From Daphnia carinata (taxonomy: Eukaryota > Arthropoda > Branchiopoda > Diplostraca > Daphniidae), in assembly GCF_022539665.2 (NCBI RefSeq), contig NC_081337.1, forward strand, positions 8,408,679 through 8,472,678: 64,000 nucleotides of DNA. Direction: 5' to 3'. Position 1 is the first letter of the stretch, and each line of letters opens with the position of its first letter. Shown here one piece after another: positions 26,101 to 40,301 of this stretch. The position numbers were made by a program, and so were the translations under genes. The notes below the pieces were generated by a model. That model was not told the origin of the DNA and did no database searches. It saw only the letters and a program-made list of their open reading frames with translations.

Positions 26101-29100
26101 AGTTTGTTTTCTCTTCCTGTGTTCCTTATTGGAAGCGGAACGTCTTCCATCTTATTCCATTGCGTTAGAGTAAATGGGAAGCATCTAACTGGAGAAAGAC
26201 AAGCTTCCAGTCGTTGTTCACTCTCCTAGTGTGTATCGATCCAGCTTGTTTATTTGAGTAAAAACAGGCATCTTGTGTGTGTGTGTGCCAGGCTAGTTCT
26301 CTCTGTTGTTGTGTTTGGTTGCTTGTTTGTTCCAGTCGACGGAGCCGTTAACGAGCTACTTCCTCGAGCAAAGCCGCCCCGGACAACTGAGAAATCACTT
26401 GTGTGTCAAGCGCTTTCTCTATCGTTTACCGTTCAAAGCGATCGATATAACCGACGATAGAATATTTTCCTTGTCTATACGGGCTCATGTTTTTGTTGGC
26501 CCAGAATCAAGAAAGAAAGAAAAAATACCCGCACCATTTTATGTAGGGAAGAACTGTCACGAGCTGGAAGTGATTGACCTTAGATCGATATATTCTTGTT
26601 GTTATTTATCTTGTGCGTATTGCAACAAACGGCGGCTAAGACGCCAACGACGTCTGTTGGGTGTTATTACGATGCATCAGTGGCGGAGGACAAGCGATAC
26701 TCGATATCTCCCTCCACCCTTCAGTTGAGTCTCTTGTCCCGAAAAATCTCCCCCTAAAAAAGAAATATCCACGCCCTTTTTTTTTCTTCTTCTTTGAAGA
26801 AGAAAGAAGGGGATTAAGTTTCTCCACCGTGTCGCGTCTAAAGGATCTCCTGCATAGCAGACGGGTTTGGATTTCACGTTTGAAAAACTTGTCTCCGCAT
26901 TTCTCCTTCGGAAGTATTTTTTTTTGAATTTGAAGAAAAAAATGCACATCCTCTCCTGTTTCCCTTTTGCCGATTTTTTTTTTAATCCATTCAAATTGTT
27001 TGCATTTTAAGATTTTGGGCTGTGTGATAAGGGCAGTCGTTGAAAGTGAAATGGGGAAAGAAAAAGAAAGAAGTTTTTGTCTGTTGCTCCACTGCTCCCG
27101 GGTATGTTCAACTAGACCTCCGTGGGGGAGAGTTTAAAAAAAGGGAAAATGATTGCCCAATTTTTTTTTTTTTGCCCGCCTTGAGCGTCTCCAAGTTAAG
27201 AGTGGTACTATACACTAAGGTACTTACACACGGATGATGATATCGGAACGAAAATGTCTATCATCAAAATCTGGCGGTGTAAAAAGGCCAGGCTCTTTTG
27301 TTGGATGGCGACCGACCGCTTCGGTTACGCGTGACCGACTCTTCTTTTGTCGACAACTGGATTTGCCGTCCAGCAATTGGTTTGTGATGTCTGCAACGGA
27401 TTTTTTTTTTTTCATTTTTAAGGAGAGAGCTTAAAGTGTTGAAAAATGTTTCTTCTTATAGGGGAGGGATTTGGGCGTTGTCTCGCATCTCTTCCGCGTT
27501 TTGTGTGTCCACCACTTAAAAGATCCATCGCGATCCATTCCTCAACCTGCTCGAAACATTGCGACTAGGTGTAGAAAGCAATAAGAAGAGGGACGTACAA
27601 GAGCCGCCCGTAAAACCTCACTTTCTTCTTTTGTGCCTTTTTATTTTTGGCTGGGTGGAGTGCACCTCTTCTCTATTTTTTTGGGCATTTTTGTTTTGGG
27701 ACCAGCCCCCCTCCAAACACCTTTTTTTTTTTCTGGGACCCAGTTTCTGATTTATGTACATGTCGTTTTTCACAGAAACATGTGACGTTAAAAAAAAAAA
27801 ATCATGGATCTTCTTTAAAAAAAAAAGTAATCAGGTAATGAGGTATTATGTTATTGTTATAGAAATAGCCTTTTTAAGAACGATGGAATAGCAAATGTTG
27901 TAAAATGTGGCTTGTCTGACCTGCCATTATTCAAACTGATCGTTTACCCTTGTATTGTTATTTTCTTTTTTTTTTTTTTTTTTGCTTTATCGTTCGTTTA
28001 TTTGCGGTTTTTTTACAAGGGCCCCTCGTAAGGAACTAGTCGGGTTGTCATTTGGATGTTCTTACCAAAAAAATAATGTGTTTAACTAGTGTGTCTACGT
28101 TTAAGCTCCTTATTTTTTTGTGCTAACGACATGTCGATAAATAACGCGAAACCATCAAACACGTTTTAAAAGAAAAAAAAAGCCCAAACGAAGTCATTGG
28201 AAATGGTTTTTTTTTTTCTTTTTGGAGGTGCGACGGCCCAGCACTTATTGCGCGATGAAAAATAGCTCTTTCTTTCCTTTTGGCAGTTGTTTAGGACATC
28301 TACTGTCTGTCTGTTTCCTCCTCTAGACAGGAGGGGGGAAGATCCGTCATCGTTTGGCGGGCGGGAATCGTTTGAACGTGAGTCCCCCTGGCTTATTCCC
28401 TCTGTTCCACGGCACCTTTCTCTTTCTGTTGTTGTTACGGTCGATTTCTCTTTTTTTGGTGGGCCTCCCATATCTCAAGAAAGAAGATGGTGATGGCCGT
28501 TATTTTTTTTATTTTTTTTTTTTGTTGTACTGAGGCGCCCACCCGTCGGGACGGCCAGGCCCCGTTTTCACATGAGTTTGCTAGTTCTCGTCACTTTATC
28601 CGATTCTTTCCTACCAACAGAATTAACGGCCTTTTTTTTTTGCCCATTTTGTTCGTGGAATGACCACTCTGTACACACGCGGTCTCTTGTTGCGTCAATG
28701 ACGTCAAAGGCCCGTCGAAAATGGCCCTTCTATCTCTACAACTCTTGGGCTTGTTTTTACTTCTATGGGCTGTTGTTGTTTGTCCCAATCGACTTTGACG
28801 GATAGACTTTGACCGAGTCAATATGCGCCCTCAACGAACGTCGAAAAAAAAAAGGTCGAGTTGGTTAACCTCAATCTCTTGTTGATTGTTTGACTTTTTT
28901 GCCTGATTTCCGCTGATCGCATCTGCGTCCTTATCTCATTGTGGGAATTGATCTGACCATCTGCTGTTTTGATCGTGCGCACTCGCTCTTTTTTTTTGTG
29001 TGTTCGCTCGGTAGCGACGTCTCTCAATTATTTTCCATTCGTTGAGAAGTCCGACTATATCCAAGCCAATTGCCATTGCGGACGGATGACAGAGAAGAGG

Positions 29101-32100
29101 GGGACTCGTTTGTAGTCGCCCCATCAGCAATAAAAAAGAGATATGTACTGACTGCAATTGGTCTCTTGTTCTTATTTGATCCTTTTACTTGCGCTTCTAT
29201 ATTGACCCTCCATTACAAGTTCACTTGACCGACTGTCTCTCTCACTCTCCGGAAATGCGTTGCGAATCGTCCAATCGAGCGGAATGGTCATTTTTCTCGT
29301 CTCCCAATTTTTCAGATGCGATCGTGTTTTCGAAACTGGACAGGAAATGGAAGAGCTGCATGCGTGGGAGTGGCGTTTCAACAGTCCGGTTATGTTGTGT
29401 ACTAAAATTCACGCTCCATTGGATCCGTTTCCAAGTGAAACAAAAGCCTTGCGTTCTCTCTCTCTCTTCCCCCCACAACAACAATAATCCTTTTTTGTGG
29501 CGTAGTTATGCGATCCCCTTTTTATTTGAAGGTTCTCAGCTGCGTTTGTACCCACCCAATCAGTTGAATCAAACAAGAGAAAAAAAAAACAAAGCTTCGT
29601 GAAATGCGGCCGGAATTAAAGAAAATGTTTGAAACACGGAAGAACTCTGGAAAAAGCGTTTCTTGGTTTTTGATGGATGGGAGTAACACGAGGTGCAAAA
29701 ACGCTTCTTTTTGGGGGTAGACTTTTTTGTGACCCGAGTCACAACGTTTCAGAACTCGCCAGTCCCGCACAACACACGCGCAGCAACCGACTGCGTGTGA
29801 TGGCGCATCTCAAGAGTCTGATGATGGATGACTGGCCGTAACGAGAGAAACATTCGTTCGTTAGAAGCGTAGCTGAAGCGTAAGCAAAAAGAAATATATT
29901 CCGGGTCGTCCCTTTTTTTTTTTTTTTTTTTTTTTTTTTGAAGAATAATATTGAAGACTGTCGGAATTCATCTACTGGAACCAATTGGAAATGGTTAGAA
30001 GATGATCCTTGACGTGTCTTCTTCCTTGATGATTCTACACGCGAGAAACGTCATCGTTTCGAAAGATTCTCTCTTGATTGGATATAAATCTAGAGGAAAA
30101 AAAAGGAAAGACAGACGCTGATTCACAAAGACATGCATTTTTTTTTTTTTTTTGTTCACGTTGAACGTACGAGTGGGGGTTACGACCAGAGGTCATTAGC
30201 GTTTGAGGCTATGTTTTGGGTGGGTGCTGTCATCCGTCATTGTCGAGCGCATAGTACATGAGGGTCTATGGTTCGGGATCAAGATTTTTGTCAGACCCTG
30301 CCTTAGCCTCAGGTCATCATGGCATTGTGCTTAATCAAGATAGGAATAAGATAGACCGTAGGGAAGTAACACGAAATGTTGTAGAGAGAGCAATGACGAC
30401 GAGACATCATCATCATTATCATCCGTCATTGGCTTTTGATGGAGGGCCATGGATTGACTGTCTTGTCATTGCGTTTTCGTGACTGGAACAACAGCGTTAA
30501 ACACTAGTGGCTCCCGGTCACTTAGCACGGCGTGAGAGGAGGTCAACAAAAGCCTCACCTTGTTTTTTGTTGTTCTGTTGTTGTTTAATAATAGAGCGAT
30601 TCCGGTTGGATGAATCGGTGTCAGGGAAAACCATTTCAATTCGTGGAAATTTCGTATGCAAGCATTGCAGTCGGATGCAATGGACGGACCGTGGGCGCGA
30701 GAGAGTCTTGACTTTTCGTGCGTACCATAAACCGCGATTTACGAACCTTTCGCTGGAGATTCTCGATTTCAATTACTTTATACTGTGTGTGTGTGTGTGT
30801 GTGTACACACATAGCCGTATCCGATGACATCATCTAAACATTTTCTACCCAAATAAAAAGCATTTGCGAAAAAGAAACAAAGGAAAGGCAATGAAATTTA
30901 TTACGTCATCCGGTTGGTGGTTTGCAAGACCTTTTTCTGGTTTGGTAAGGGGAGGGAAGGGGGGGGGGAGGATTGTGAACAAAAGGCAGTTTCTATAATT
31001 TTCCATGTTTGGATTATTTTTTACAGCCATCGACTTCCGGTGTGTCATGTTACCTTTTACGTTGATCGTGACATATTGGACAATTAAACGCAGCAAACAA
31101 TAGCGCTAAAAGATGGCGCTAACTGATTGCGTCACTGCGGTTGGGCGGCAAAGAATTGCATGACATCACATATAATAGTACAAGTCCGACAGTCTTGTTT
31201 TTGTGTGTGCTGGCAAATGCATTATTTCGTGATCGGCCGGTATTAGAATAAATGCAGCGTATCTTTGTGTGTTTAGTGCGTACGTGTACACATCCCGCCG
31301 ACAGAGATTGACGATGACAATCTTTTGGCGCAGTGTACTTTCGTGTGTGTAATGATTCAGACTTCCCTCTTTTGTTCCCCCCCTCATTGGATGGACGAAT
31401 GCATACGGATGTTGAAATAAAATGCAGAGACTTTGCTGTTGCCCCGCCTGCCATATTTGGATGATTAATTAACCTGTTCTTTTGTTTGATTTTTTGTTTT
31501 GTTAAAAGGCTGCTAGTGGGAGCCCCGTTGGACCAGAACTTACAACCGGGAACGAACCGTTCTGGAGCGCTGTGGAGGTGTCCGATGACGACACGGAGCA
31601 ACGACTGCGTCCAAGTCGTCACCGACGGGAAACGAAGTACATACATCTTGATCCAATCTCTCTTTTTTTTTATTTATTTAATTCTTCAATTTAAAACTAT
31701 TGCCATTAATCAAAAGTGTTTTAATCATTTTCTTCTTTATTTATATTTTCGTTAATCGATCTTGCGCTGAGCTTTATTAGGCAGTTGAACAAACAAAAAA
31801 CAGAGGAAATTAGTATTTAGTAGTCGAAATTTTTTAACACCAATTTTTGTTTTCTTTCGCGCCGATTAATGACTTACCTTGACGCTAAATTATCGATCAA
31901 TTGATTTGTTTAATGAGGCCAACTTTCATTTCAAAGATATTAATCAAACAGCTAGTCCAAACAATATTTACATATTTTCGGCAGCATTATTAATCTTTTC
32001 AATCAATCCATCATCGCAGCTGTAGTGTTTGTTTTCATCTTCTCTAGACTGTCGATTTGTTTCATCTCGCCAGTGCTCATTAAAGTCTAGTATGTGTCGA

Positions 32101-32366
32101 TACATCTTTCCGTTCGACCTTAATGGCGTTACGTGTTGATTTAATATGTTTCATTGTATACCACCTTCATCTTCTCTTTCTCTTTCTTTCTTTCTTTGTT
32201 TTTTTATTTTTCACGATAAAACAAAAAAAAACAAATCTGTCTCAATGTCCATCATCACACACAGACGCCGAGAGCTACTTGTACGACGAGAGTAAGTCGA
32301 TCCGTCAAACCCATCAACCGTCTGTTTATTAAATCCTTATCACATCCTTTGATTTCCATCTTTCTT

Positions 32367-32398
<32 letters not shown>

Positions 32399-34013
32399 AA
32401 ATTTATTCACCTTCACGTTTTTGACGAAAGAAGAAGAAAAGAAAAGACTATCGATGTGTTTGATGTTTCATCTTTCTGGCACACGCTCAACGGTCACAAC
32501 CTGAAAAGAATTTTCTTCCTGGTTCAGGTGCTTTTTGAAACATGCAACATCAAACACCTTCGAAAGACTAACTTTAAAAAAAAAAAAAAACCTTCGTTCA
32601 TTTTTTTTTTTTTTTGAAATTCATTTTTCACATCTACCCTTTTACGCAGACGACTAGACAACACCTGATTGGATTTGCATTGTTTTCCTTCACATTCTAA
32701 ATATTTATTTATTTTTCTTTCAATTTATTATTTTATTGATGGACGTGAAAAAGCATGTCGTTTGTTGTTCTTCTTTCACTATCGTCTTGCATACTATTAT
32801 TTATTTTTTTTTCGAAATTTACTGGCCCTCTTTTATTATTGATGATGCTTACGCTTTGAATGATTTCACTCGCTTGGCTCTCTCCTGTTTTCAGCTTTTT
32901 TTTTTTTTTTTGGCTACAATCACGCGCACAACTTTCAACACGTTTGAAAAACATTCAACTTCTTCCATGCCTGTCTTTTTTTTTTTCTTTAAAATTTTTT
33001 TTTTATCTTGAAATTCCTATTTTGATTTATTCATTTGATGCGCAGACGCAAACAAAAACTGACCAAAATGGTGATTCTTTTTTTTTCCCCGACCCTATTT
33101 TATTCGTTGTTGAGCGGAATCCAATCGTGACGTGCACTGTTCCCATTTGACACCAAGTTTGACATGCCTTGTGTGTTGTTGACAACAAACAAACAAAAAA
33201 TGGGCGAGCGTACGCCACGATTGTGTTTTTTTTTCCCCTTTCAGAAAGGCATGAAAAATTTCTCTCACTTTATTTTTTGCTCGACTGTTTATTTTTTTCT
33301 TGGAATGTTTTCAAACAACCGAGAAAAAAAAATTCCAAAGATGCACAGACAAAAAACACATTTACAACACCAACACTTCCAATTTTGAATCGAATGTCTC
33401 TGCATTTATTTTTATCCTTATTTTTCTTTCTTAGAAAGATATTATCCCTGAAACCTCTCCTCTTTTCTCTGAGTTAGTCTTCAACGAATCCATGTTTGTA
33501 GTCGATAACAAATGCTGATGATGTCATGTTTTTCTTTCCCTTAAATGCGTCTTTGCTGCGGATGTGTGGCTGATGATCAAATTAGATATCCGATCGAACC
33601 AGTTAGTGCCTCCGCTGCCGGACGAGATCAAGGACGGTCAATGGTTGGGCGTTACCGTACGGAGTCAAGGACCTGGACGCAAAGTCTTGGTGAGTTCGGC
33701 TTCTATTTTCTTTTTTTTTTTCTTTTTTCACTTTTTGAAACGTGTTATCTCTCTCTTATATACACGTGGCCGCTCGTCTGGCCCTCTGTTTGCCTTTCTG
33801 AGTAGAACCTTCCTGTTAAATAACGCGCTATTGAATCTTTCTTTTTGGAGGAGCCTTTGCGTTTGGAGCTTGTACACAAAAACTCGAAAGAAAAAGAACC
33901 TGTTGTGGGTATGTATATATATGGGCTTGTTCAATCAGTCGCTTTATTTGGGAGCTTTTTCAACTGCTGAGTCAATATTGGAAATTCTCCACAACTTCCA
34001 GAAGATGTGGCCT

Positions 34014-34044
<31 letters not shown>

Positions 34045-37000
34045 GGACACTGACCCAGCGTTCCATTCCATGTTTCTCCGGCATCCAACTGAATCAATAT
34101 TGTCTCCTTTTTATTTTTGCTGGAAAAATATGGATAGGCAAACAGATGGGGTTTTTGAGGGGACCAATTCTTATCGTTCGTTTAAACTAATACGAGGGTC
34201 CTTAGATTTACTAAGGGACTGGATGCAAGTTTGTACTCGATGCGAAATGTACTCCGCCTTTGCGGGTTTAAAAAGGTCGCTTATCTCTCTGTTCCCCGCC
34301 TTTTGCGAACTGCCCCACCCTTTGTCAATACGTTGAACTGCACTTTAGGTAGATTAGTTTAAGCGTACACAAAAAATGTGGCAAATCTTTTAAATGCGGA
34401 CAGTTTCATTAAATTGATTTCCTTTTTTCAAGGTTTGCGCTCATCGCTACATCCGCAAAGGCGCCGACTACCAGGTAAATTGAATTTTTTTTTTTTTTTG
34501 TTCTTTCTTTCCAAATGGCACAATGTCAATTCATTTGTTTCTTTTTATGCGCTCATTTTGTTGTTGACAGTGGGGCCAGGGCTTGTGCTACACGCTGACC
34601 CAAAATTTGGACTATGACGAAACCTGGGAGCCTTGCCGCGGCCGTCCGACCACTTGGTATGCCAGATTCGTTTTCAACTACTTCCACTATCTACGCTCGT
34701 TTGTTTCACGCGAGAGCGTCTACTTTTATCTCCTTCATTTCGGGGCCTTTTTGGAATGTTGCTGCTGCTGTTTTTTTTTTTTCTTTTTACTTGTGTTTCT
34801 TTTGAGGCCCAGTGCGTTTAGTTCCAAAAATAAATCAAATGATTTTTAACTATACCCCTACCACACCACATAGGGCTCATGAGCAATTTGGCTACTGTCA
34901 AGCTGGAACGTCCGGTATGCTGCTGGACGACGATACGGCCCTGATTGGCACGCCCGGGCCGTACACCTGGCGCGGCACCGTCTTCGCCGTCTCCGTGTCG
35001 GACGATTTCCTCCACCGAGACAAGACGCTTTATTACGGGCCGCTAACCCAGGATCATTCGCCCGTCGACAAATATAGCTATCTAGGTACGGCCATCTTTT
35101 TCTTTTTTCGTTTCCCCTTCTTTTTCTATTTCTTTTTTTATTGTGCGCTTCAACATTATTTGAGCCCGCTTGAGCCGGCCTACAGCGGCTCCCGCACGAA
35201 TAGCCAGCTCATAAAAAAACAAAACAAAAGGCCTCAATAGCTTAAGATGACTGTATCTGCTAGTGTCATCTTTTGGGGCTTTTCTTTGTTATGCCACATC
35301 GTTAAATGTTTAATCTTATCGCTTCTTGTTGTTTTGATTTTCGCGCTTCCCACCCCCCGCCGATGGAATGGCACGAAAAAATAACAGGAATGAGCGTCAC
35401 TTCGGGCAAGTATTTCGGCAGTAAAGTCAGCTACGCGGCGGGCGCGCCCCGATCCAATGGAACCGGCCAGGTGGTCATCTTTACCAAAGTGAAGAAAGCC
35501 GAGAGCCAATTGCGCGTCCAACTGGTCCTTAGCGGCGAGCAGTTTGCTTCCAGCTACGGCTACCAAGTCGCCACGGCGGATCTCAACGGTGACAGGTGAG
35601 TTGGATTTTCTCTCTTGATTGTTGTTACTGCCATCATCGGCAATTCGTGCCCAGCGGGAGTGGTTGCCTTTTTTATTTATTTCTCTCCGCCTTTAGTGGC
35701 GATGCAAATGTGTCATTAGGATGTTATGTTTCTACATCGATGAACGCCCCCTTTTTTTTCTTCTGTCTATTGGCGTTGGCAATGTTTTATTCATTGCCGT
35801 GATTTGATGGCTGGGCAAGAATGAAAGGAAGGGGTAGGGGGAGGAACCGTGACTAGAAGAAAATTGAATTCACTCGATGATGATTTACATAACTATGGAG
35901 AAAGGATGCCATCGTTGCAAGATGCACATGAGAACATCACGGGTGTGCGTCAAGTTTCTTTGATTTCCTCCCGTCTTCCTATCGCGCTCTCCATCCTCCT
36001 TAGACATGTTGATGATGAAATAGATAGTCTAACTGGAATATAGCCCTGGCAGGAAGGATACCATCCCAAAAATGGGATGTGCTGGTTGCTTTGACGTCCA
36101 ACCAATTTGTTAGTGTGATTTGTTTTTCTGTACACGCATTTGGTTGATTTCTCGTTTTGTGATGTTGATTTGATTGGGTTTTTTTTCCCTTACGCACTCG
36201 CAAAACAGCCGAGCCGATCTGATTGTAGGCGCTCCGTTTTACTACGATCGAGAAGCGGGCGGTGCCGTCTATGTCTATTCTAACCCGCCCGATGGTGGTT
36301 TGACGGCCAACACGCCCTACGTCAAACTAGTAGGCAAGCCTGAATCCAGGTATGTTCATCCTCTTTTTATTCACTTGAATTTCACACACGAAAACATCCC
36401 ACCATCAATTGCTTTTTTTTTTTTTTTTTTTTTTTTTTTTTGAAATATTCTTTCACCTCTTTCCAAAACTTGAATCGTGTTTCTTTCTTTCAGGTTCGGA
36501 TTCGCGTTGACCAATCTTGGAGACATCAATAAAGATCGGTACGAGGACTTGGCCGTGGGCGCGCCGTACGAAGGCAGGGGCGTCGTCTACATCTACCTCG
36601 GTTCCAAACATGGCATCATTACCGAACCATCCCAGGTATTGTATTGTAGAGAAACAAGATACATCTGCCTTTTTAATATTGTCCCATTTATCTCGCAATT
36701 CCCCGTCCATATACATTTCCATGCAAACCTTTTGTCCCGTAGGAAATAAATGTTTATGTCTAGCGCGGTAGAGGGTTGTGCAACTTGCCTTTCTGTTTCT
36801 TAAAAAAAAAGAAACAGAGGGAAAATGCGCAAATTTATACGCGTACTACTGGACACGTTGAAGTTGAGAGTAATAGTTGTGTTTCTAAAAGCGGGGGGTT
36901 CCATAAACCACGCCAAACTGGGGTTGCGTTCTGCTGCCGTGTTCTTCAACTTTCGTTTTACGAGTTACCTTTTTTCTTGGTGTTGTATCGGCCTCCGCGC

Positions 37001-40000
37001 TTTCACGACGGGATAATAATGATAGGGAAAAAATAATGGTGCTCTCTCGCCTCTTGCTTCACGCCCAAACTTTGTGAGCGTGTACGGTACTTGTCACGCG
37101 GTCGAACAAGTTTTCCCAATCGGATCCGTAGTATTATTCACCCTACTGGAAGATGTAGTCGATCGTGTCTGCATCGTGTCCGTTTTATGGATTGCTGTGT
37201 TTCTTTTTTTCTGTTCGAACCACGAATATCAGCAGCTGTCCTAAATCTTTCTCGTTTTATTTTTTGTTAAAACTTTAAATTAAAATTCGATTATAAAATG
37301 TAGATTTTGAAGGCGGAGGATATACCCGGTGTTCCTCCATCTACATTCGGCTATTCGTTGAGCGGCGGCCTGGATATGGATCTCAATGACTATCCAGATT
37401 TGATGGTGGGCGCTTACGAAGACGATCGGGTTTTCCTCATCCGATCGAGGCCCATCATCGGCATCCTGACTCGCGTCCAACCAGAAGAGAATTTGAAAAA
37501 TATCGACCCAAACAGTCCCGGATGTGAGAAGTATCCCAATTCAACCGAAGTCTGGTGAGTTTAGTCTCTCTCGCCTTCAACAACACGAGATAACCTTTTG
37601 ATTTCTTCTTTAAAAAAAAAAAAAAAAAATGATATTTGGTGCCCATGAGGTCATGATTATATCGAACATGTTTTACATCATGTCCGTTCTAGTTTCTCGT
37701 TCAACGCCTGCTTCGCCATGGATTCAATGGAGGGTTTCCTGCGAGCCAACGATCTAGAACTCAAGTACCGGATCGAGGCCGAGACGTTCAGCGGGCGCAA
37801 ATTCTCCCGCGTGCGCTTTGCCCACGGCTTGTTGGAGAAACCCCATGTTGTCGAGAGGAAAATCCAGCTGAGGGGCGTTCGCAACGGCACCGAGCAGTGC
37901 TTTGAGGAGACGGCGTTCGTCAAGGTTTGTTCTCCTTTGGCTCATGCCCATCATATTTTTTTCTTCTTCTTGTGATGGAATTTTATCGATCGTTTTTCTC
38001 CCTCCTTTCATCTCCCTATCGGAATTAAAAAGAAAACTAAAAAACAACAACATTGGAATGAAACTTGATTATGTATGCAGGAGGGGACGCGAGACATTCA
38101 ATCGGCCGTAAAGTTCCGCATGGGCTACACGCTGGTTCAGCGGGAGCCGAGGAGCCCGCGTGAAGGCGACCCTTTGCCCAACATCAACCAATATCCGATC
38201 CTCAACCAGCAGGAGGCATCCAAAACCTTCCAGGCCACGTTCGAAAAGGACTGCGGCGATAATGATGTCTGCGAGAGTAACATGGTTACCGTAGCCAACC
38301 TCGATCTCCCTCAAGGTATTGTCTTGTAATGGATAACCCGAAAGGAAGGCCGACTTCATGATTCACTCGCCACCCCACCATTTGTTTGACGTGACGTTAA
38401 AAATTTTTCTCCCTCTCTGTTTCAAACCTCAGGCGAGGATGGAGTTTCCATTTTGGAGCTCGGGGAACTGCAGGAAGTCGTCCTCGATATTTCAGTGACG
38501 AACACGGGAGAGTCGGCCTACGAGGCCGGTTTGTATGTTTCTCATCCACGCACTCTGAGCTTCATCGGACGCGTCTCGGAAGCAAATCAACTGCTTTGCA
38601 ATTCGTTCAACAGCACCATGGTTACATGCTCGCTGGGCAACCCCTTCAAACACGGGTAACGAGGACAGATTGCCACTTGAATCTGTTTTGCCAGACTATA
38701 TATATATTTTCATTTCCTATTGACGGGCAGCTCTGGATACGTCAAACTTCGCTTCAATCCAAGCGCCGTCGAGGATTCTGAAGCCCGCCTGGCTTTCCTC
38801 ATTTTTACCAATACAACATCTCAGGAACTGGACCCTCAAGGAGAAATTCCAGTTCTTGCTAACGTCGTCAAACGTGCCGAAATCTCTATTAAAGGGTAAC
38901 TAACAAAAAGCCCCATTTTTTTGGAGCTTCTTTTTTCTCATCAGGCATTTTATTTCTCGTGCGTAAAAATTGCTAATTTATGCGTTGGGCTGATTATTCA
39001 GACTGGGCCGTCCGGAGCAGGTCTTCTTCGGTGGTGAAGTTAAACCGACCATCAAGTACCGAGACGAAATTGGACAGCCTTTGTTGCACAGCTACGAAAT
39101 CTACAATGCCGGACCGTGGAAAGTGCCATACCTGTCGGTTGTCGTTTCTTGGCCTTACCAAGTTGAGAACGGGAAGCCCATCGGCAAATGGCTCCTCTAC
39201 ATGGATGAGACCCCTAAAGTCGACGGTACACGATCCTTTCATTAAAAAAATATACCCTTTGTCGTAAAATGCCGACGCTGATGAGCGTTCCGAAATCAAA
39301 TTCTGTCCGGAAAAGACAATCAGCTGGTTTTTTAACTATCGTTTAACGCGCAGGTGATGGTGAATGCATTATGGATCCGAAGCAAGTTAACGTTCTTGAC
39401 CTCCCTAAACGGCCCGGATTCGTCGAGGCTCCTATCGAACATCTGGCCAGACACTTACCCGTTCCGACTATCAGTGACATTGACGAAAATGAAATCGATT
39501 CGACGTCGGTTAATACTACTCGTAAGAAGCGCCAAGCAGGAGTCGTCATTTTGCCTGAAGCCATTGTCGATAATGAAGGCAAAACCAGGCACGTCGTTAC
39601 CATGGTAACGACTCAGATCTTGATCCTCAGTTGCTCCATTATTCATTTTCCTAATTAAATTGTGTAATTTTTTTATTTTTTAAAATTTATTTAGGATTGT
39701 GACCGTGGAACGGCAAAGTGCTTCATGTTCCGTTGTAACATTAGAAATCTACAGCGCAAGCAGTCAGCTGTCATTAAAATCCGAGCCAGGTCCATTTGAG
39801 CTTTGTTTTCAAACCAGTTTTGCGTCGTCAGCGGTCGTAACTCAATTTGTTCCTTTTTTTTTTATTAGATTATGGAACGCGACTCTCGTAGAAGATTTCC
39901 CGGGAATCCACACTGTCAGAATACGTTCCAAAGCGCACATTTCCTTGGATCCGTCATTGGAAATTACCCAGCGGATCGAAGATGACTTCGATTACGTGAG

Positions 40001-40301
40001 TTGTTTTTAAAATAATTAGTTATGTTTCGATTTATATTATTTTCTTGGTTGATTAATTCCTGGAATCCCCTTTATCAAGGCTGAAACGATGGCCTATCCC
40101 GACCGATTGGACACGGGCGAAACGCCGGCCGTCCCATTGTGGATCATCATCGTCAGCGTGTTGGCTGGTATTCTGCTGCTAGTCCTCCTGATTCTCTTGC
40201 TTTGGAGACTGGGATTCTTCAAGCGCAAGCGTCCTGATCCTACCCTGAAAGGCAGTCTATTGCAAAAGGACAAAGAACTCAACGGAGAATACATCTCATA
40301 G
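20157..40301 (+). CDS. Integrin alpha chain, PS1/laminin-receptor-like
   Basis: Cell-surface adhesion receptor subunit that pairs with a beta integrin. Twenty coding exons keep frame to 1,098 aa: 20157-20338, 31509-31636, 32265-32291, 33586-33689, 34433-34474, 34571-34656, 34874-35085, 35388-35595, 36209-36349, 36494-36635, 37304-37554, 37693-37924, 38081-38315, 38433-38655, 38731-38895, 39002-39225, 39354-39604, 39695-39789, 39869-39995, 40080-40301. Order: signal peptide; FG-GAP beta-propeller ([14 protein letters not shown], Ca2+-type loops such as DLNGDSRADL and [10 protein letters not shown]); thigh and calf domains; furin-type site RKKR (924-927); membrane helix (about 1044-1067); GFFKR (1070-1074); 24-residue tail. 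No inserted I-domain is present. The cleaved chain and N-terminal sequence suggest the laminin-binding PS1 class over PS2, but that choice is inference. Confidence 0.95.
20339..31508 (+). other. First intron of the integrin gene, 11.2 kb
   Basis: The donor is at 20339 (GTAAGT) and the acceptor AG at 31507-31508. No exon with homology is seen inside. Content includes many poly-T and poly-A runs (27 T at about 29913-29939), a CAT-rich run near 30407-30430 and a GT repeat near 30785-30803 followed by ACACAC. A first intron this long, beside downstream introns of a few hundred bases, is a likely place for enhancers. Confidence 0.6.
30785..30812. repeat. GT microsatellite with adjoining AC half
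   Basis: A run of about nine GT dinucleotides is followed directly by TACACACA, so the tract can fold on itself. It lies inside integrin intron 1. Confidence 0.7.

Noticed and set aside
25229-26728. Cluster of overlapping 100-150 codon frames in intron 1
   Set aside because: Overlapping frames on both strands with low-complexity content and no splice logic; no domain seen.
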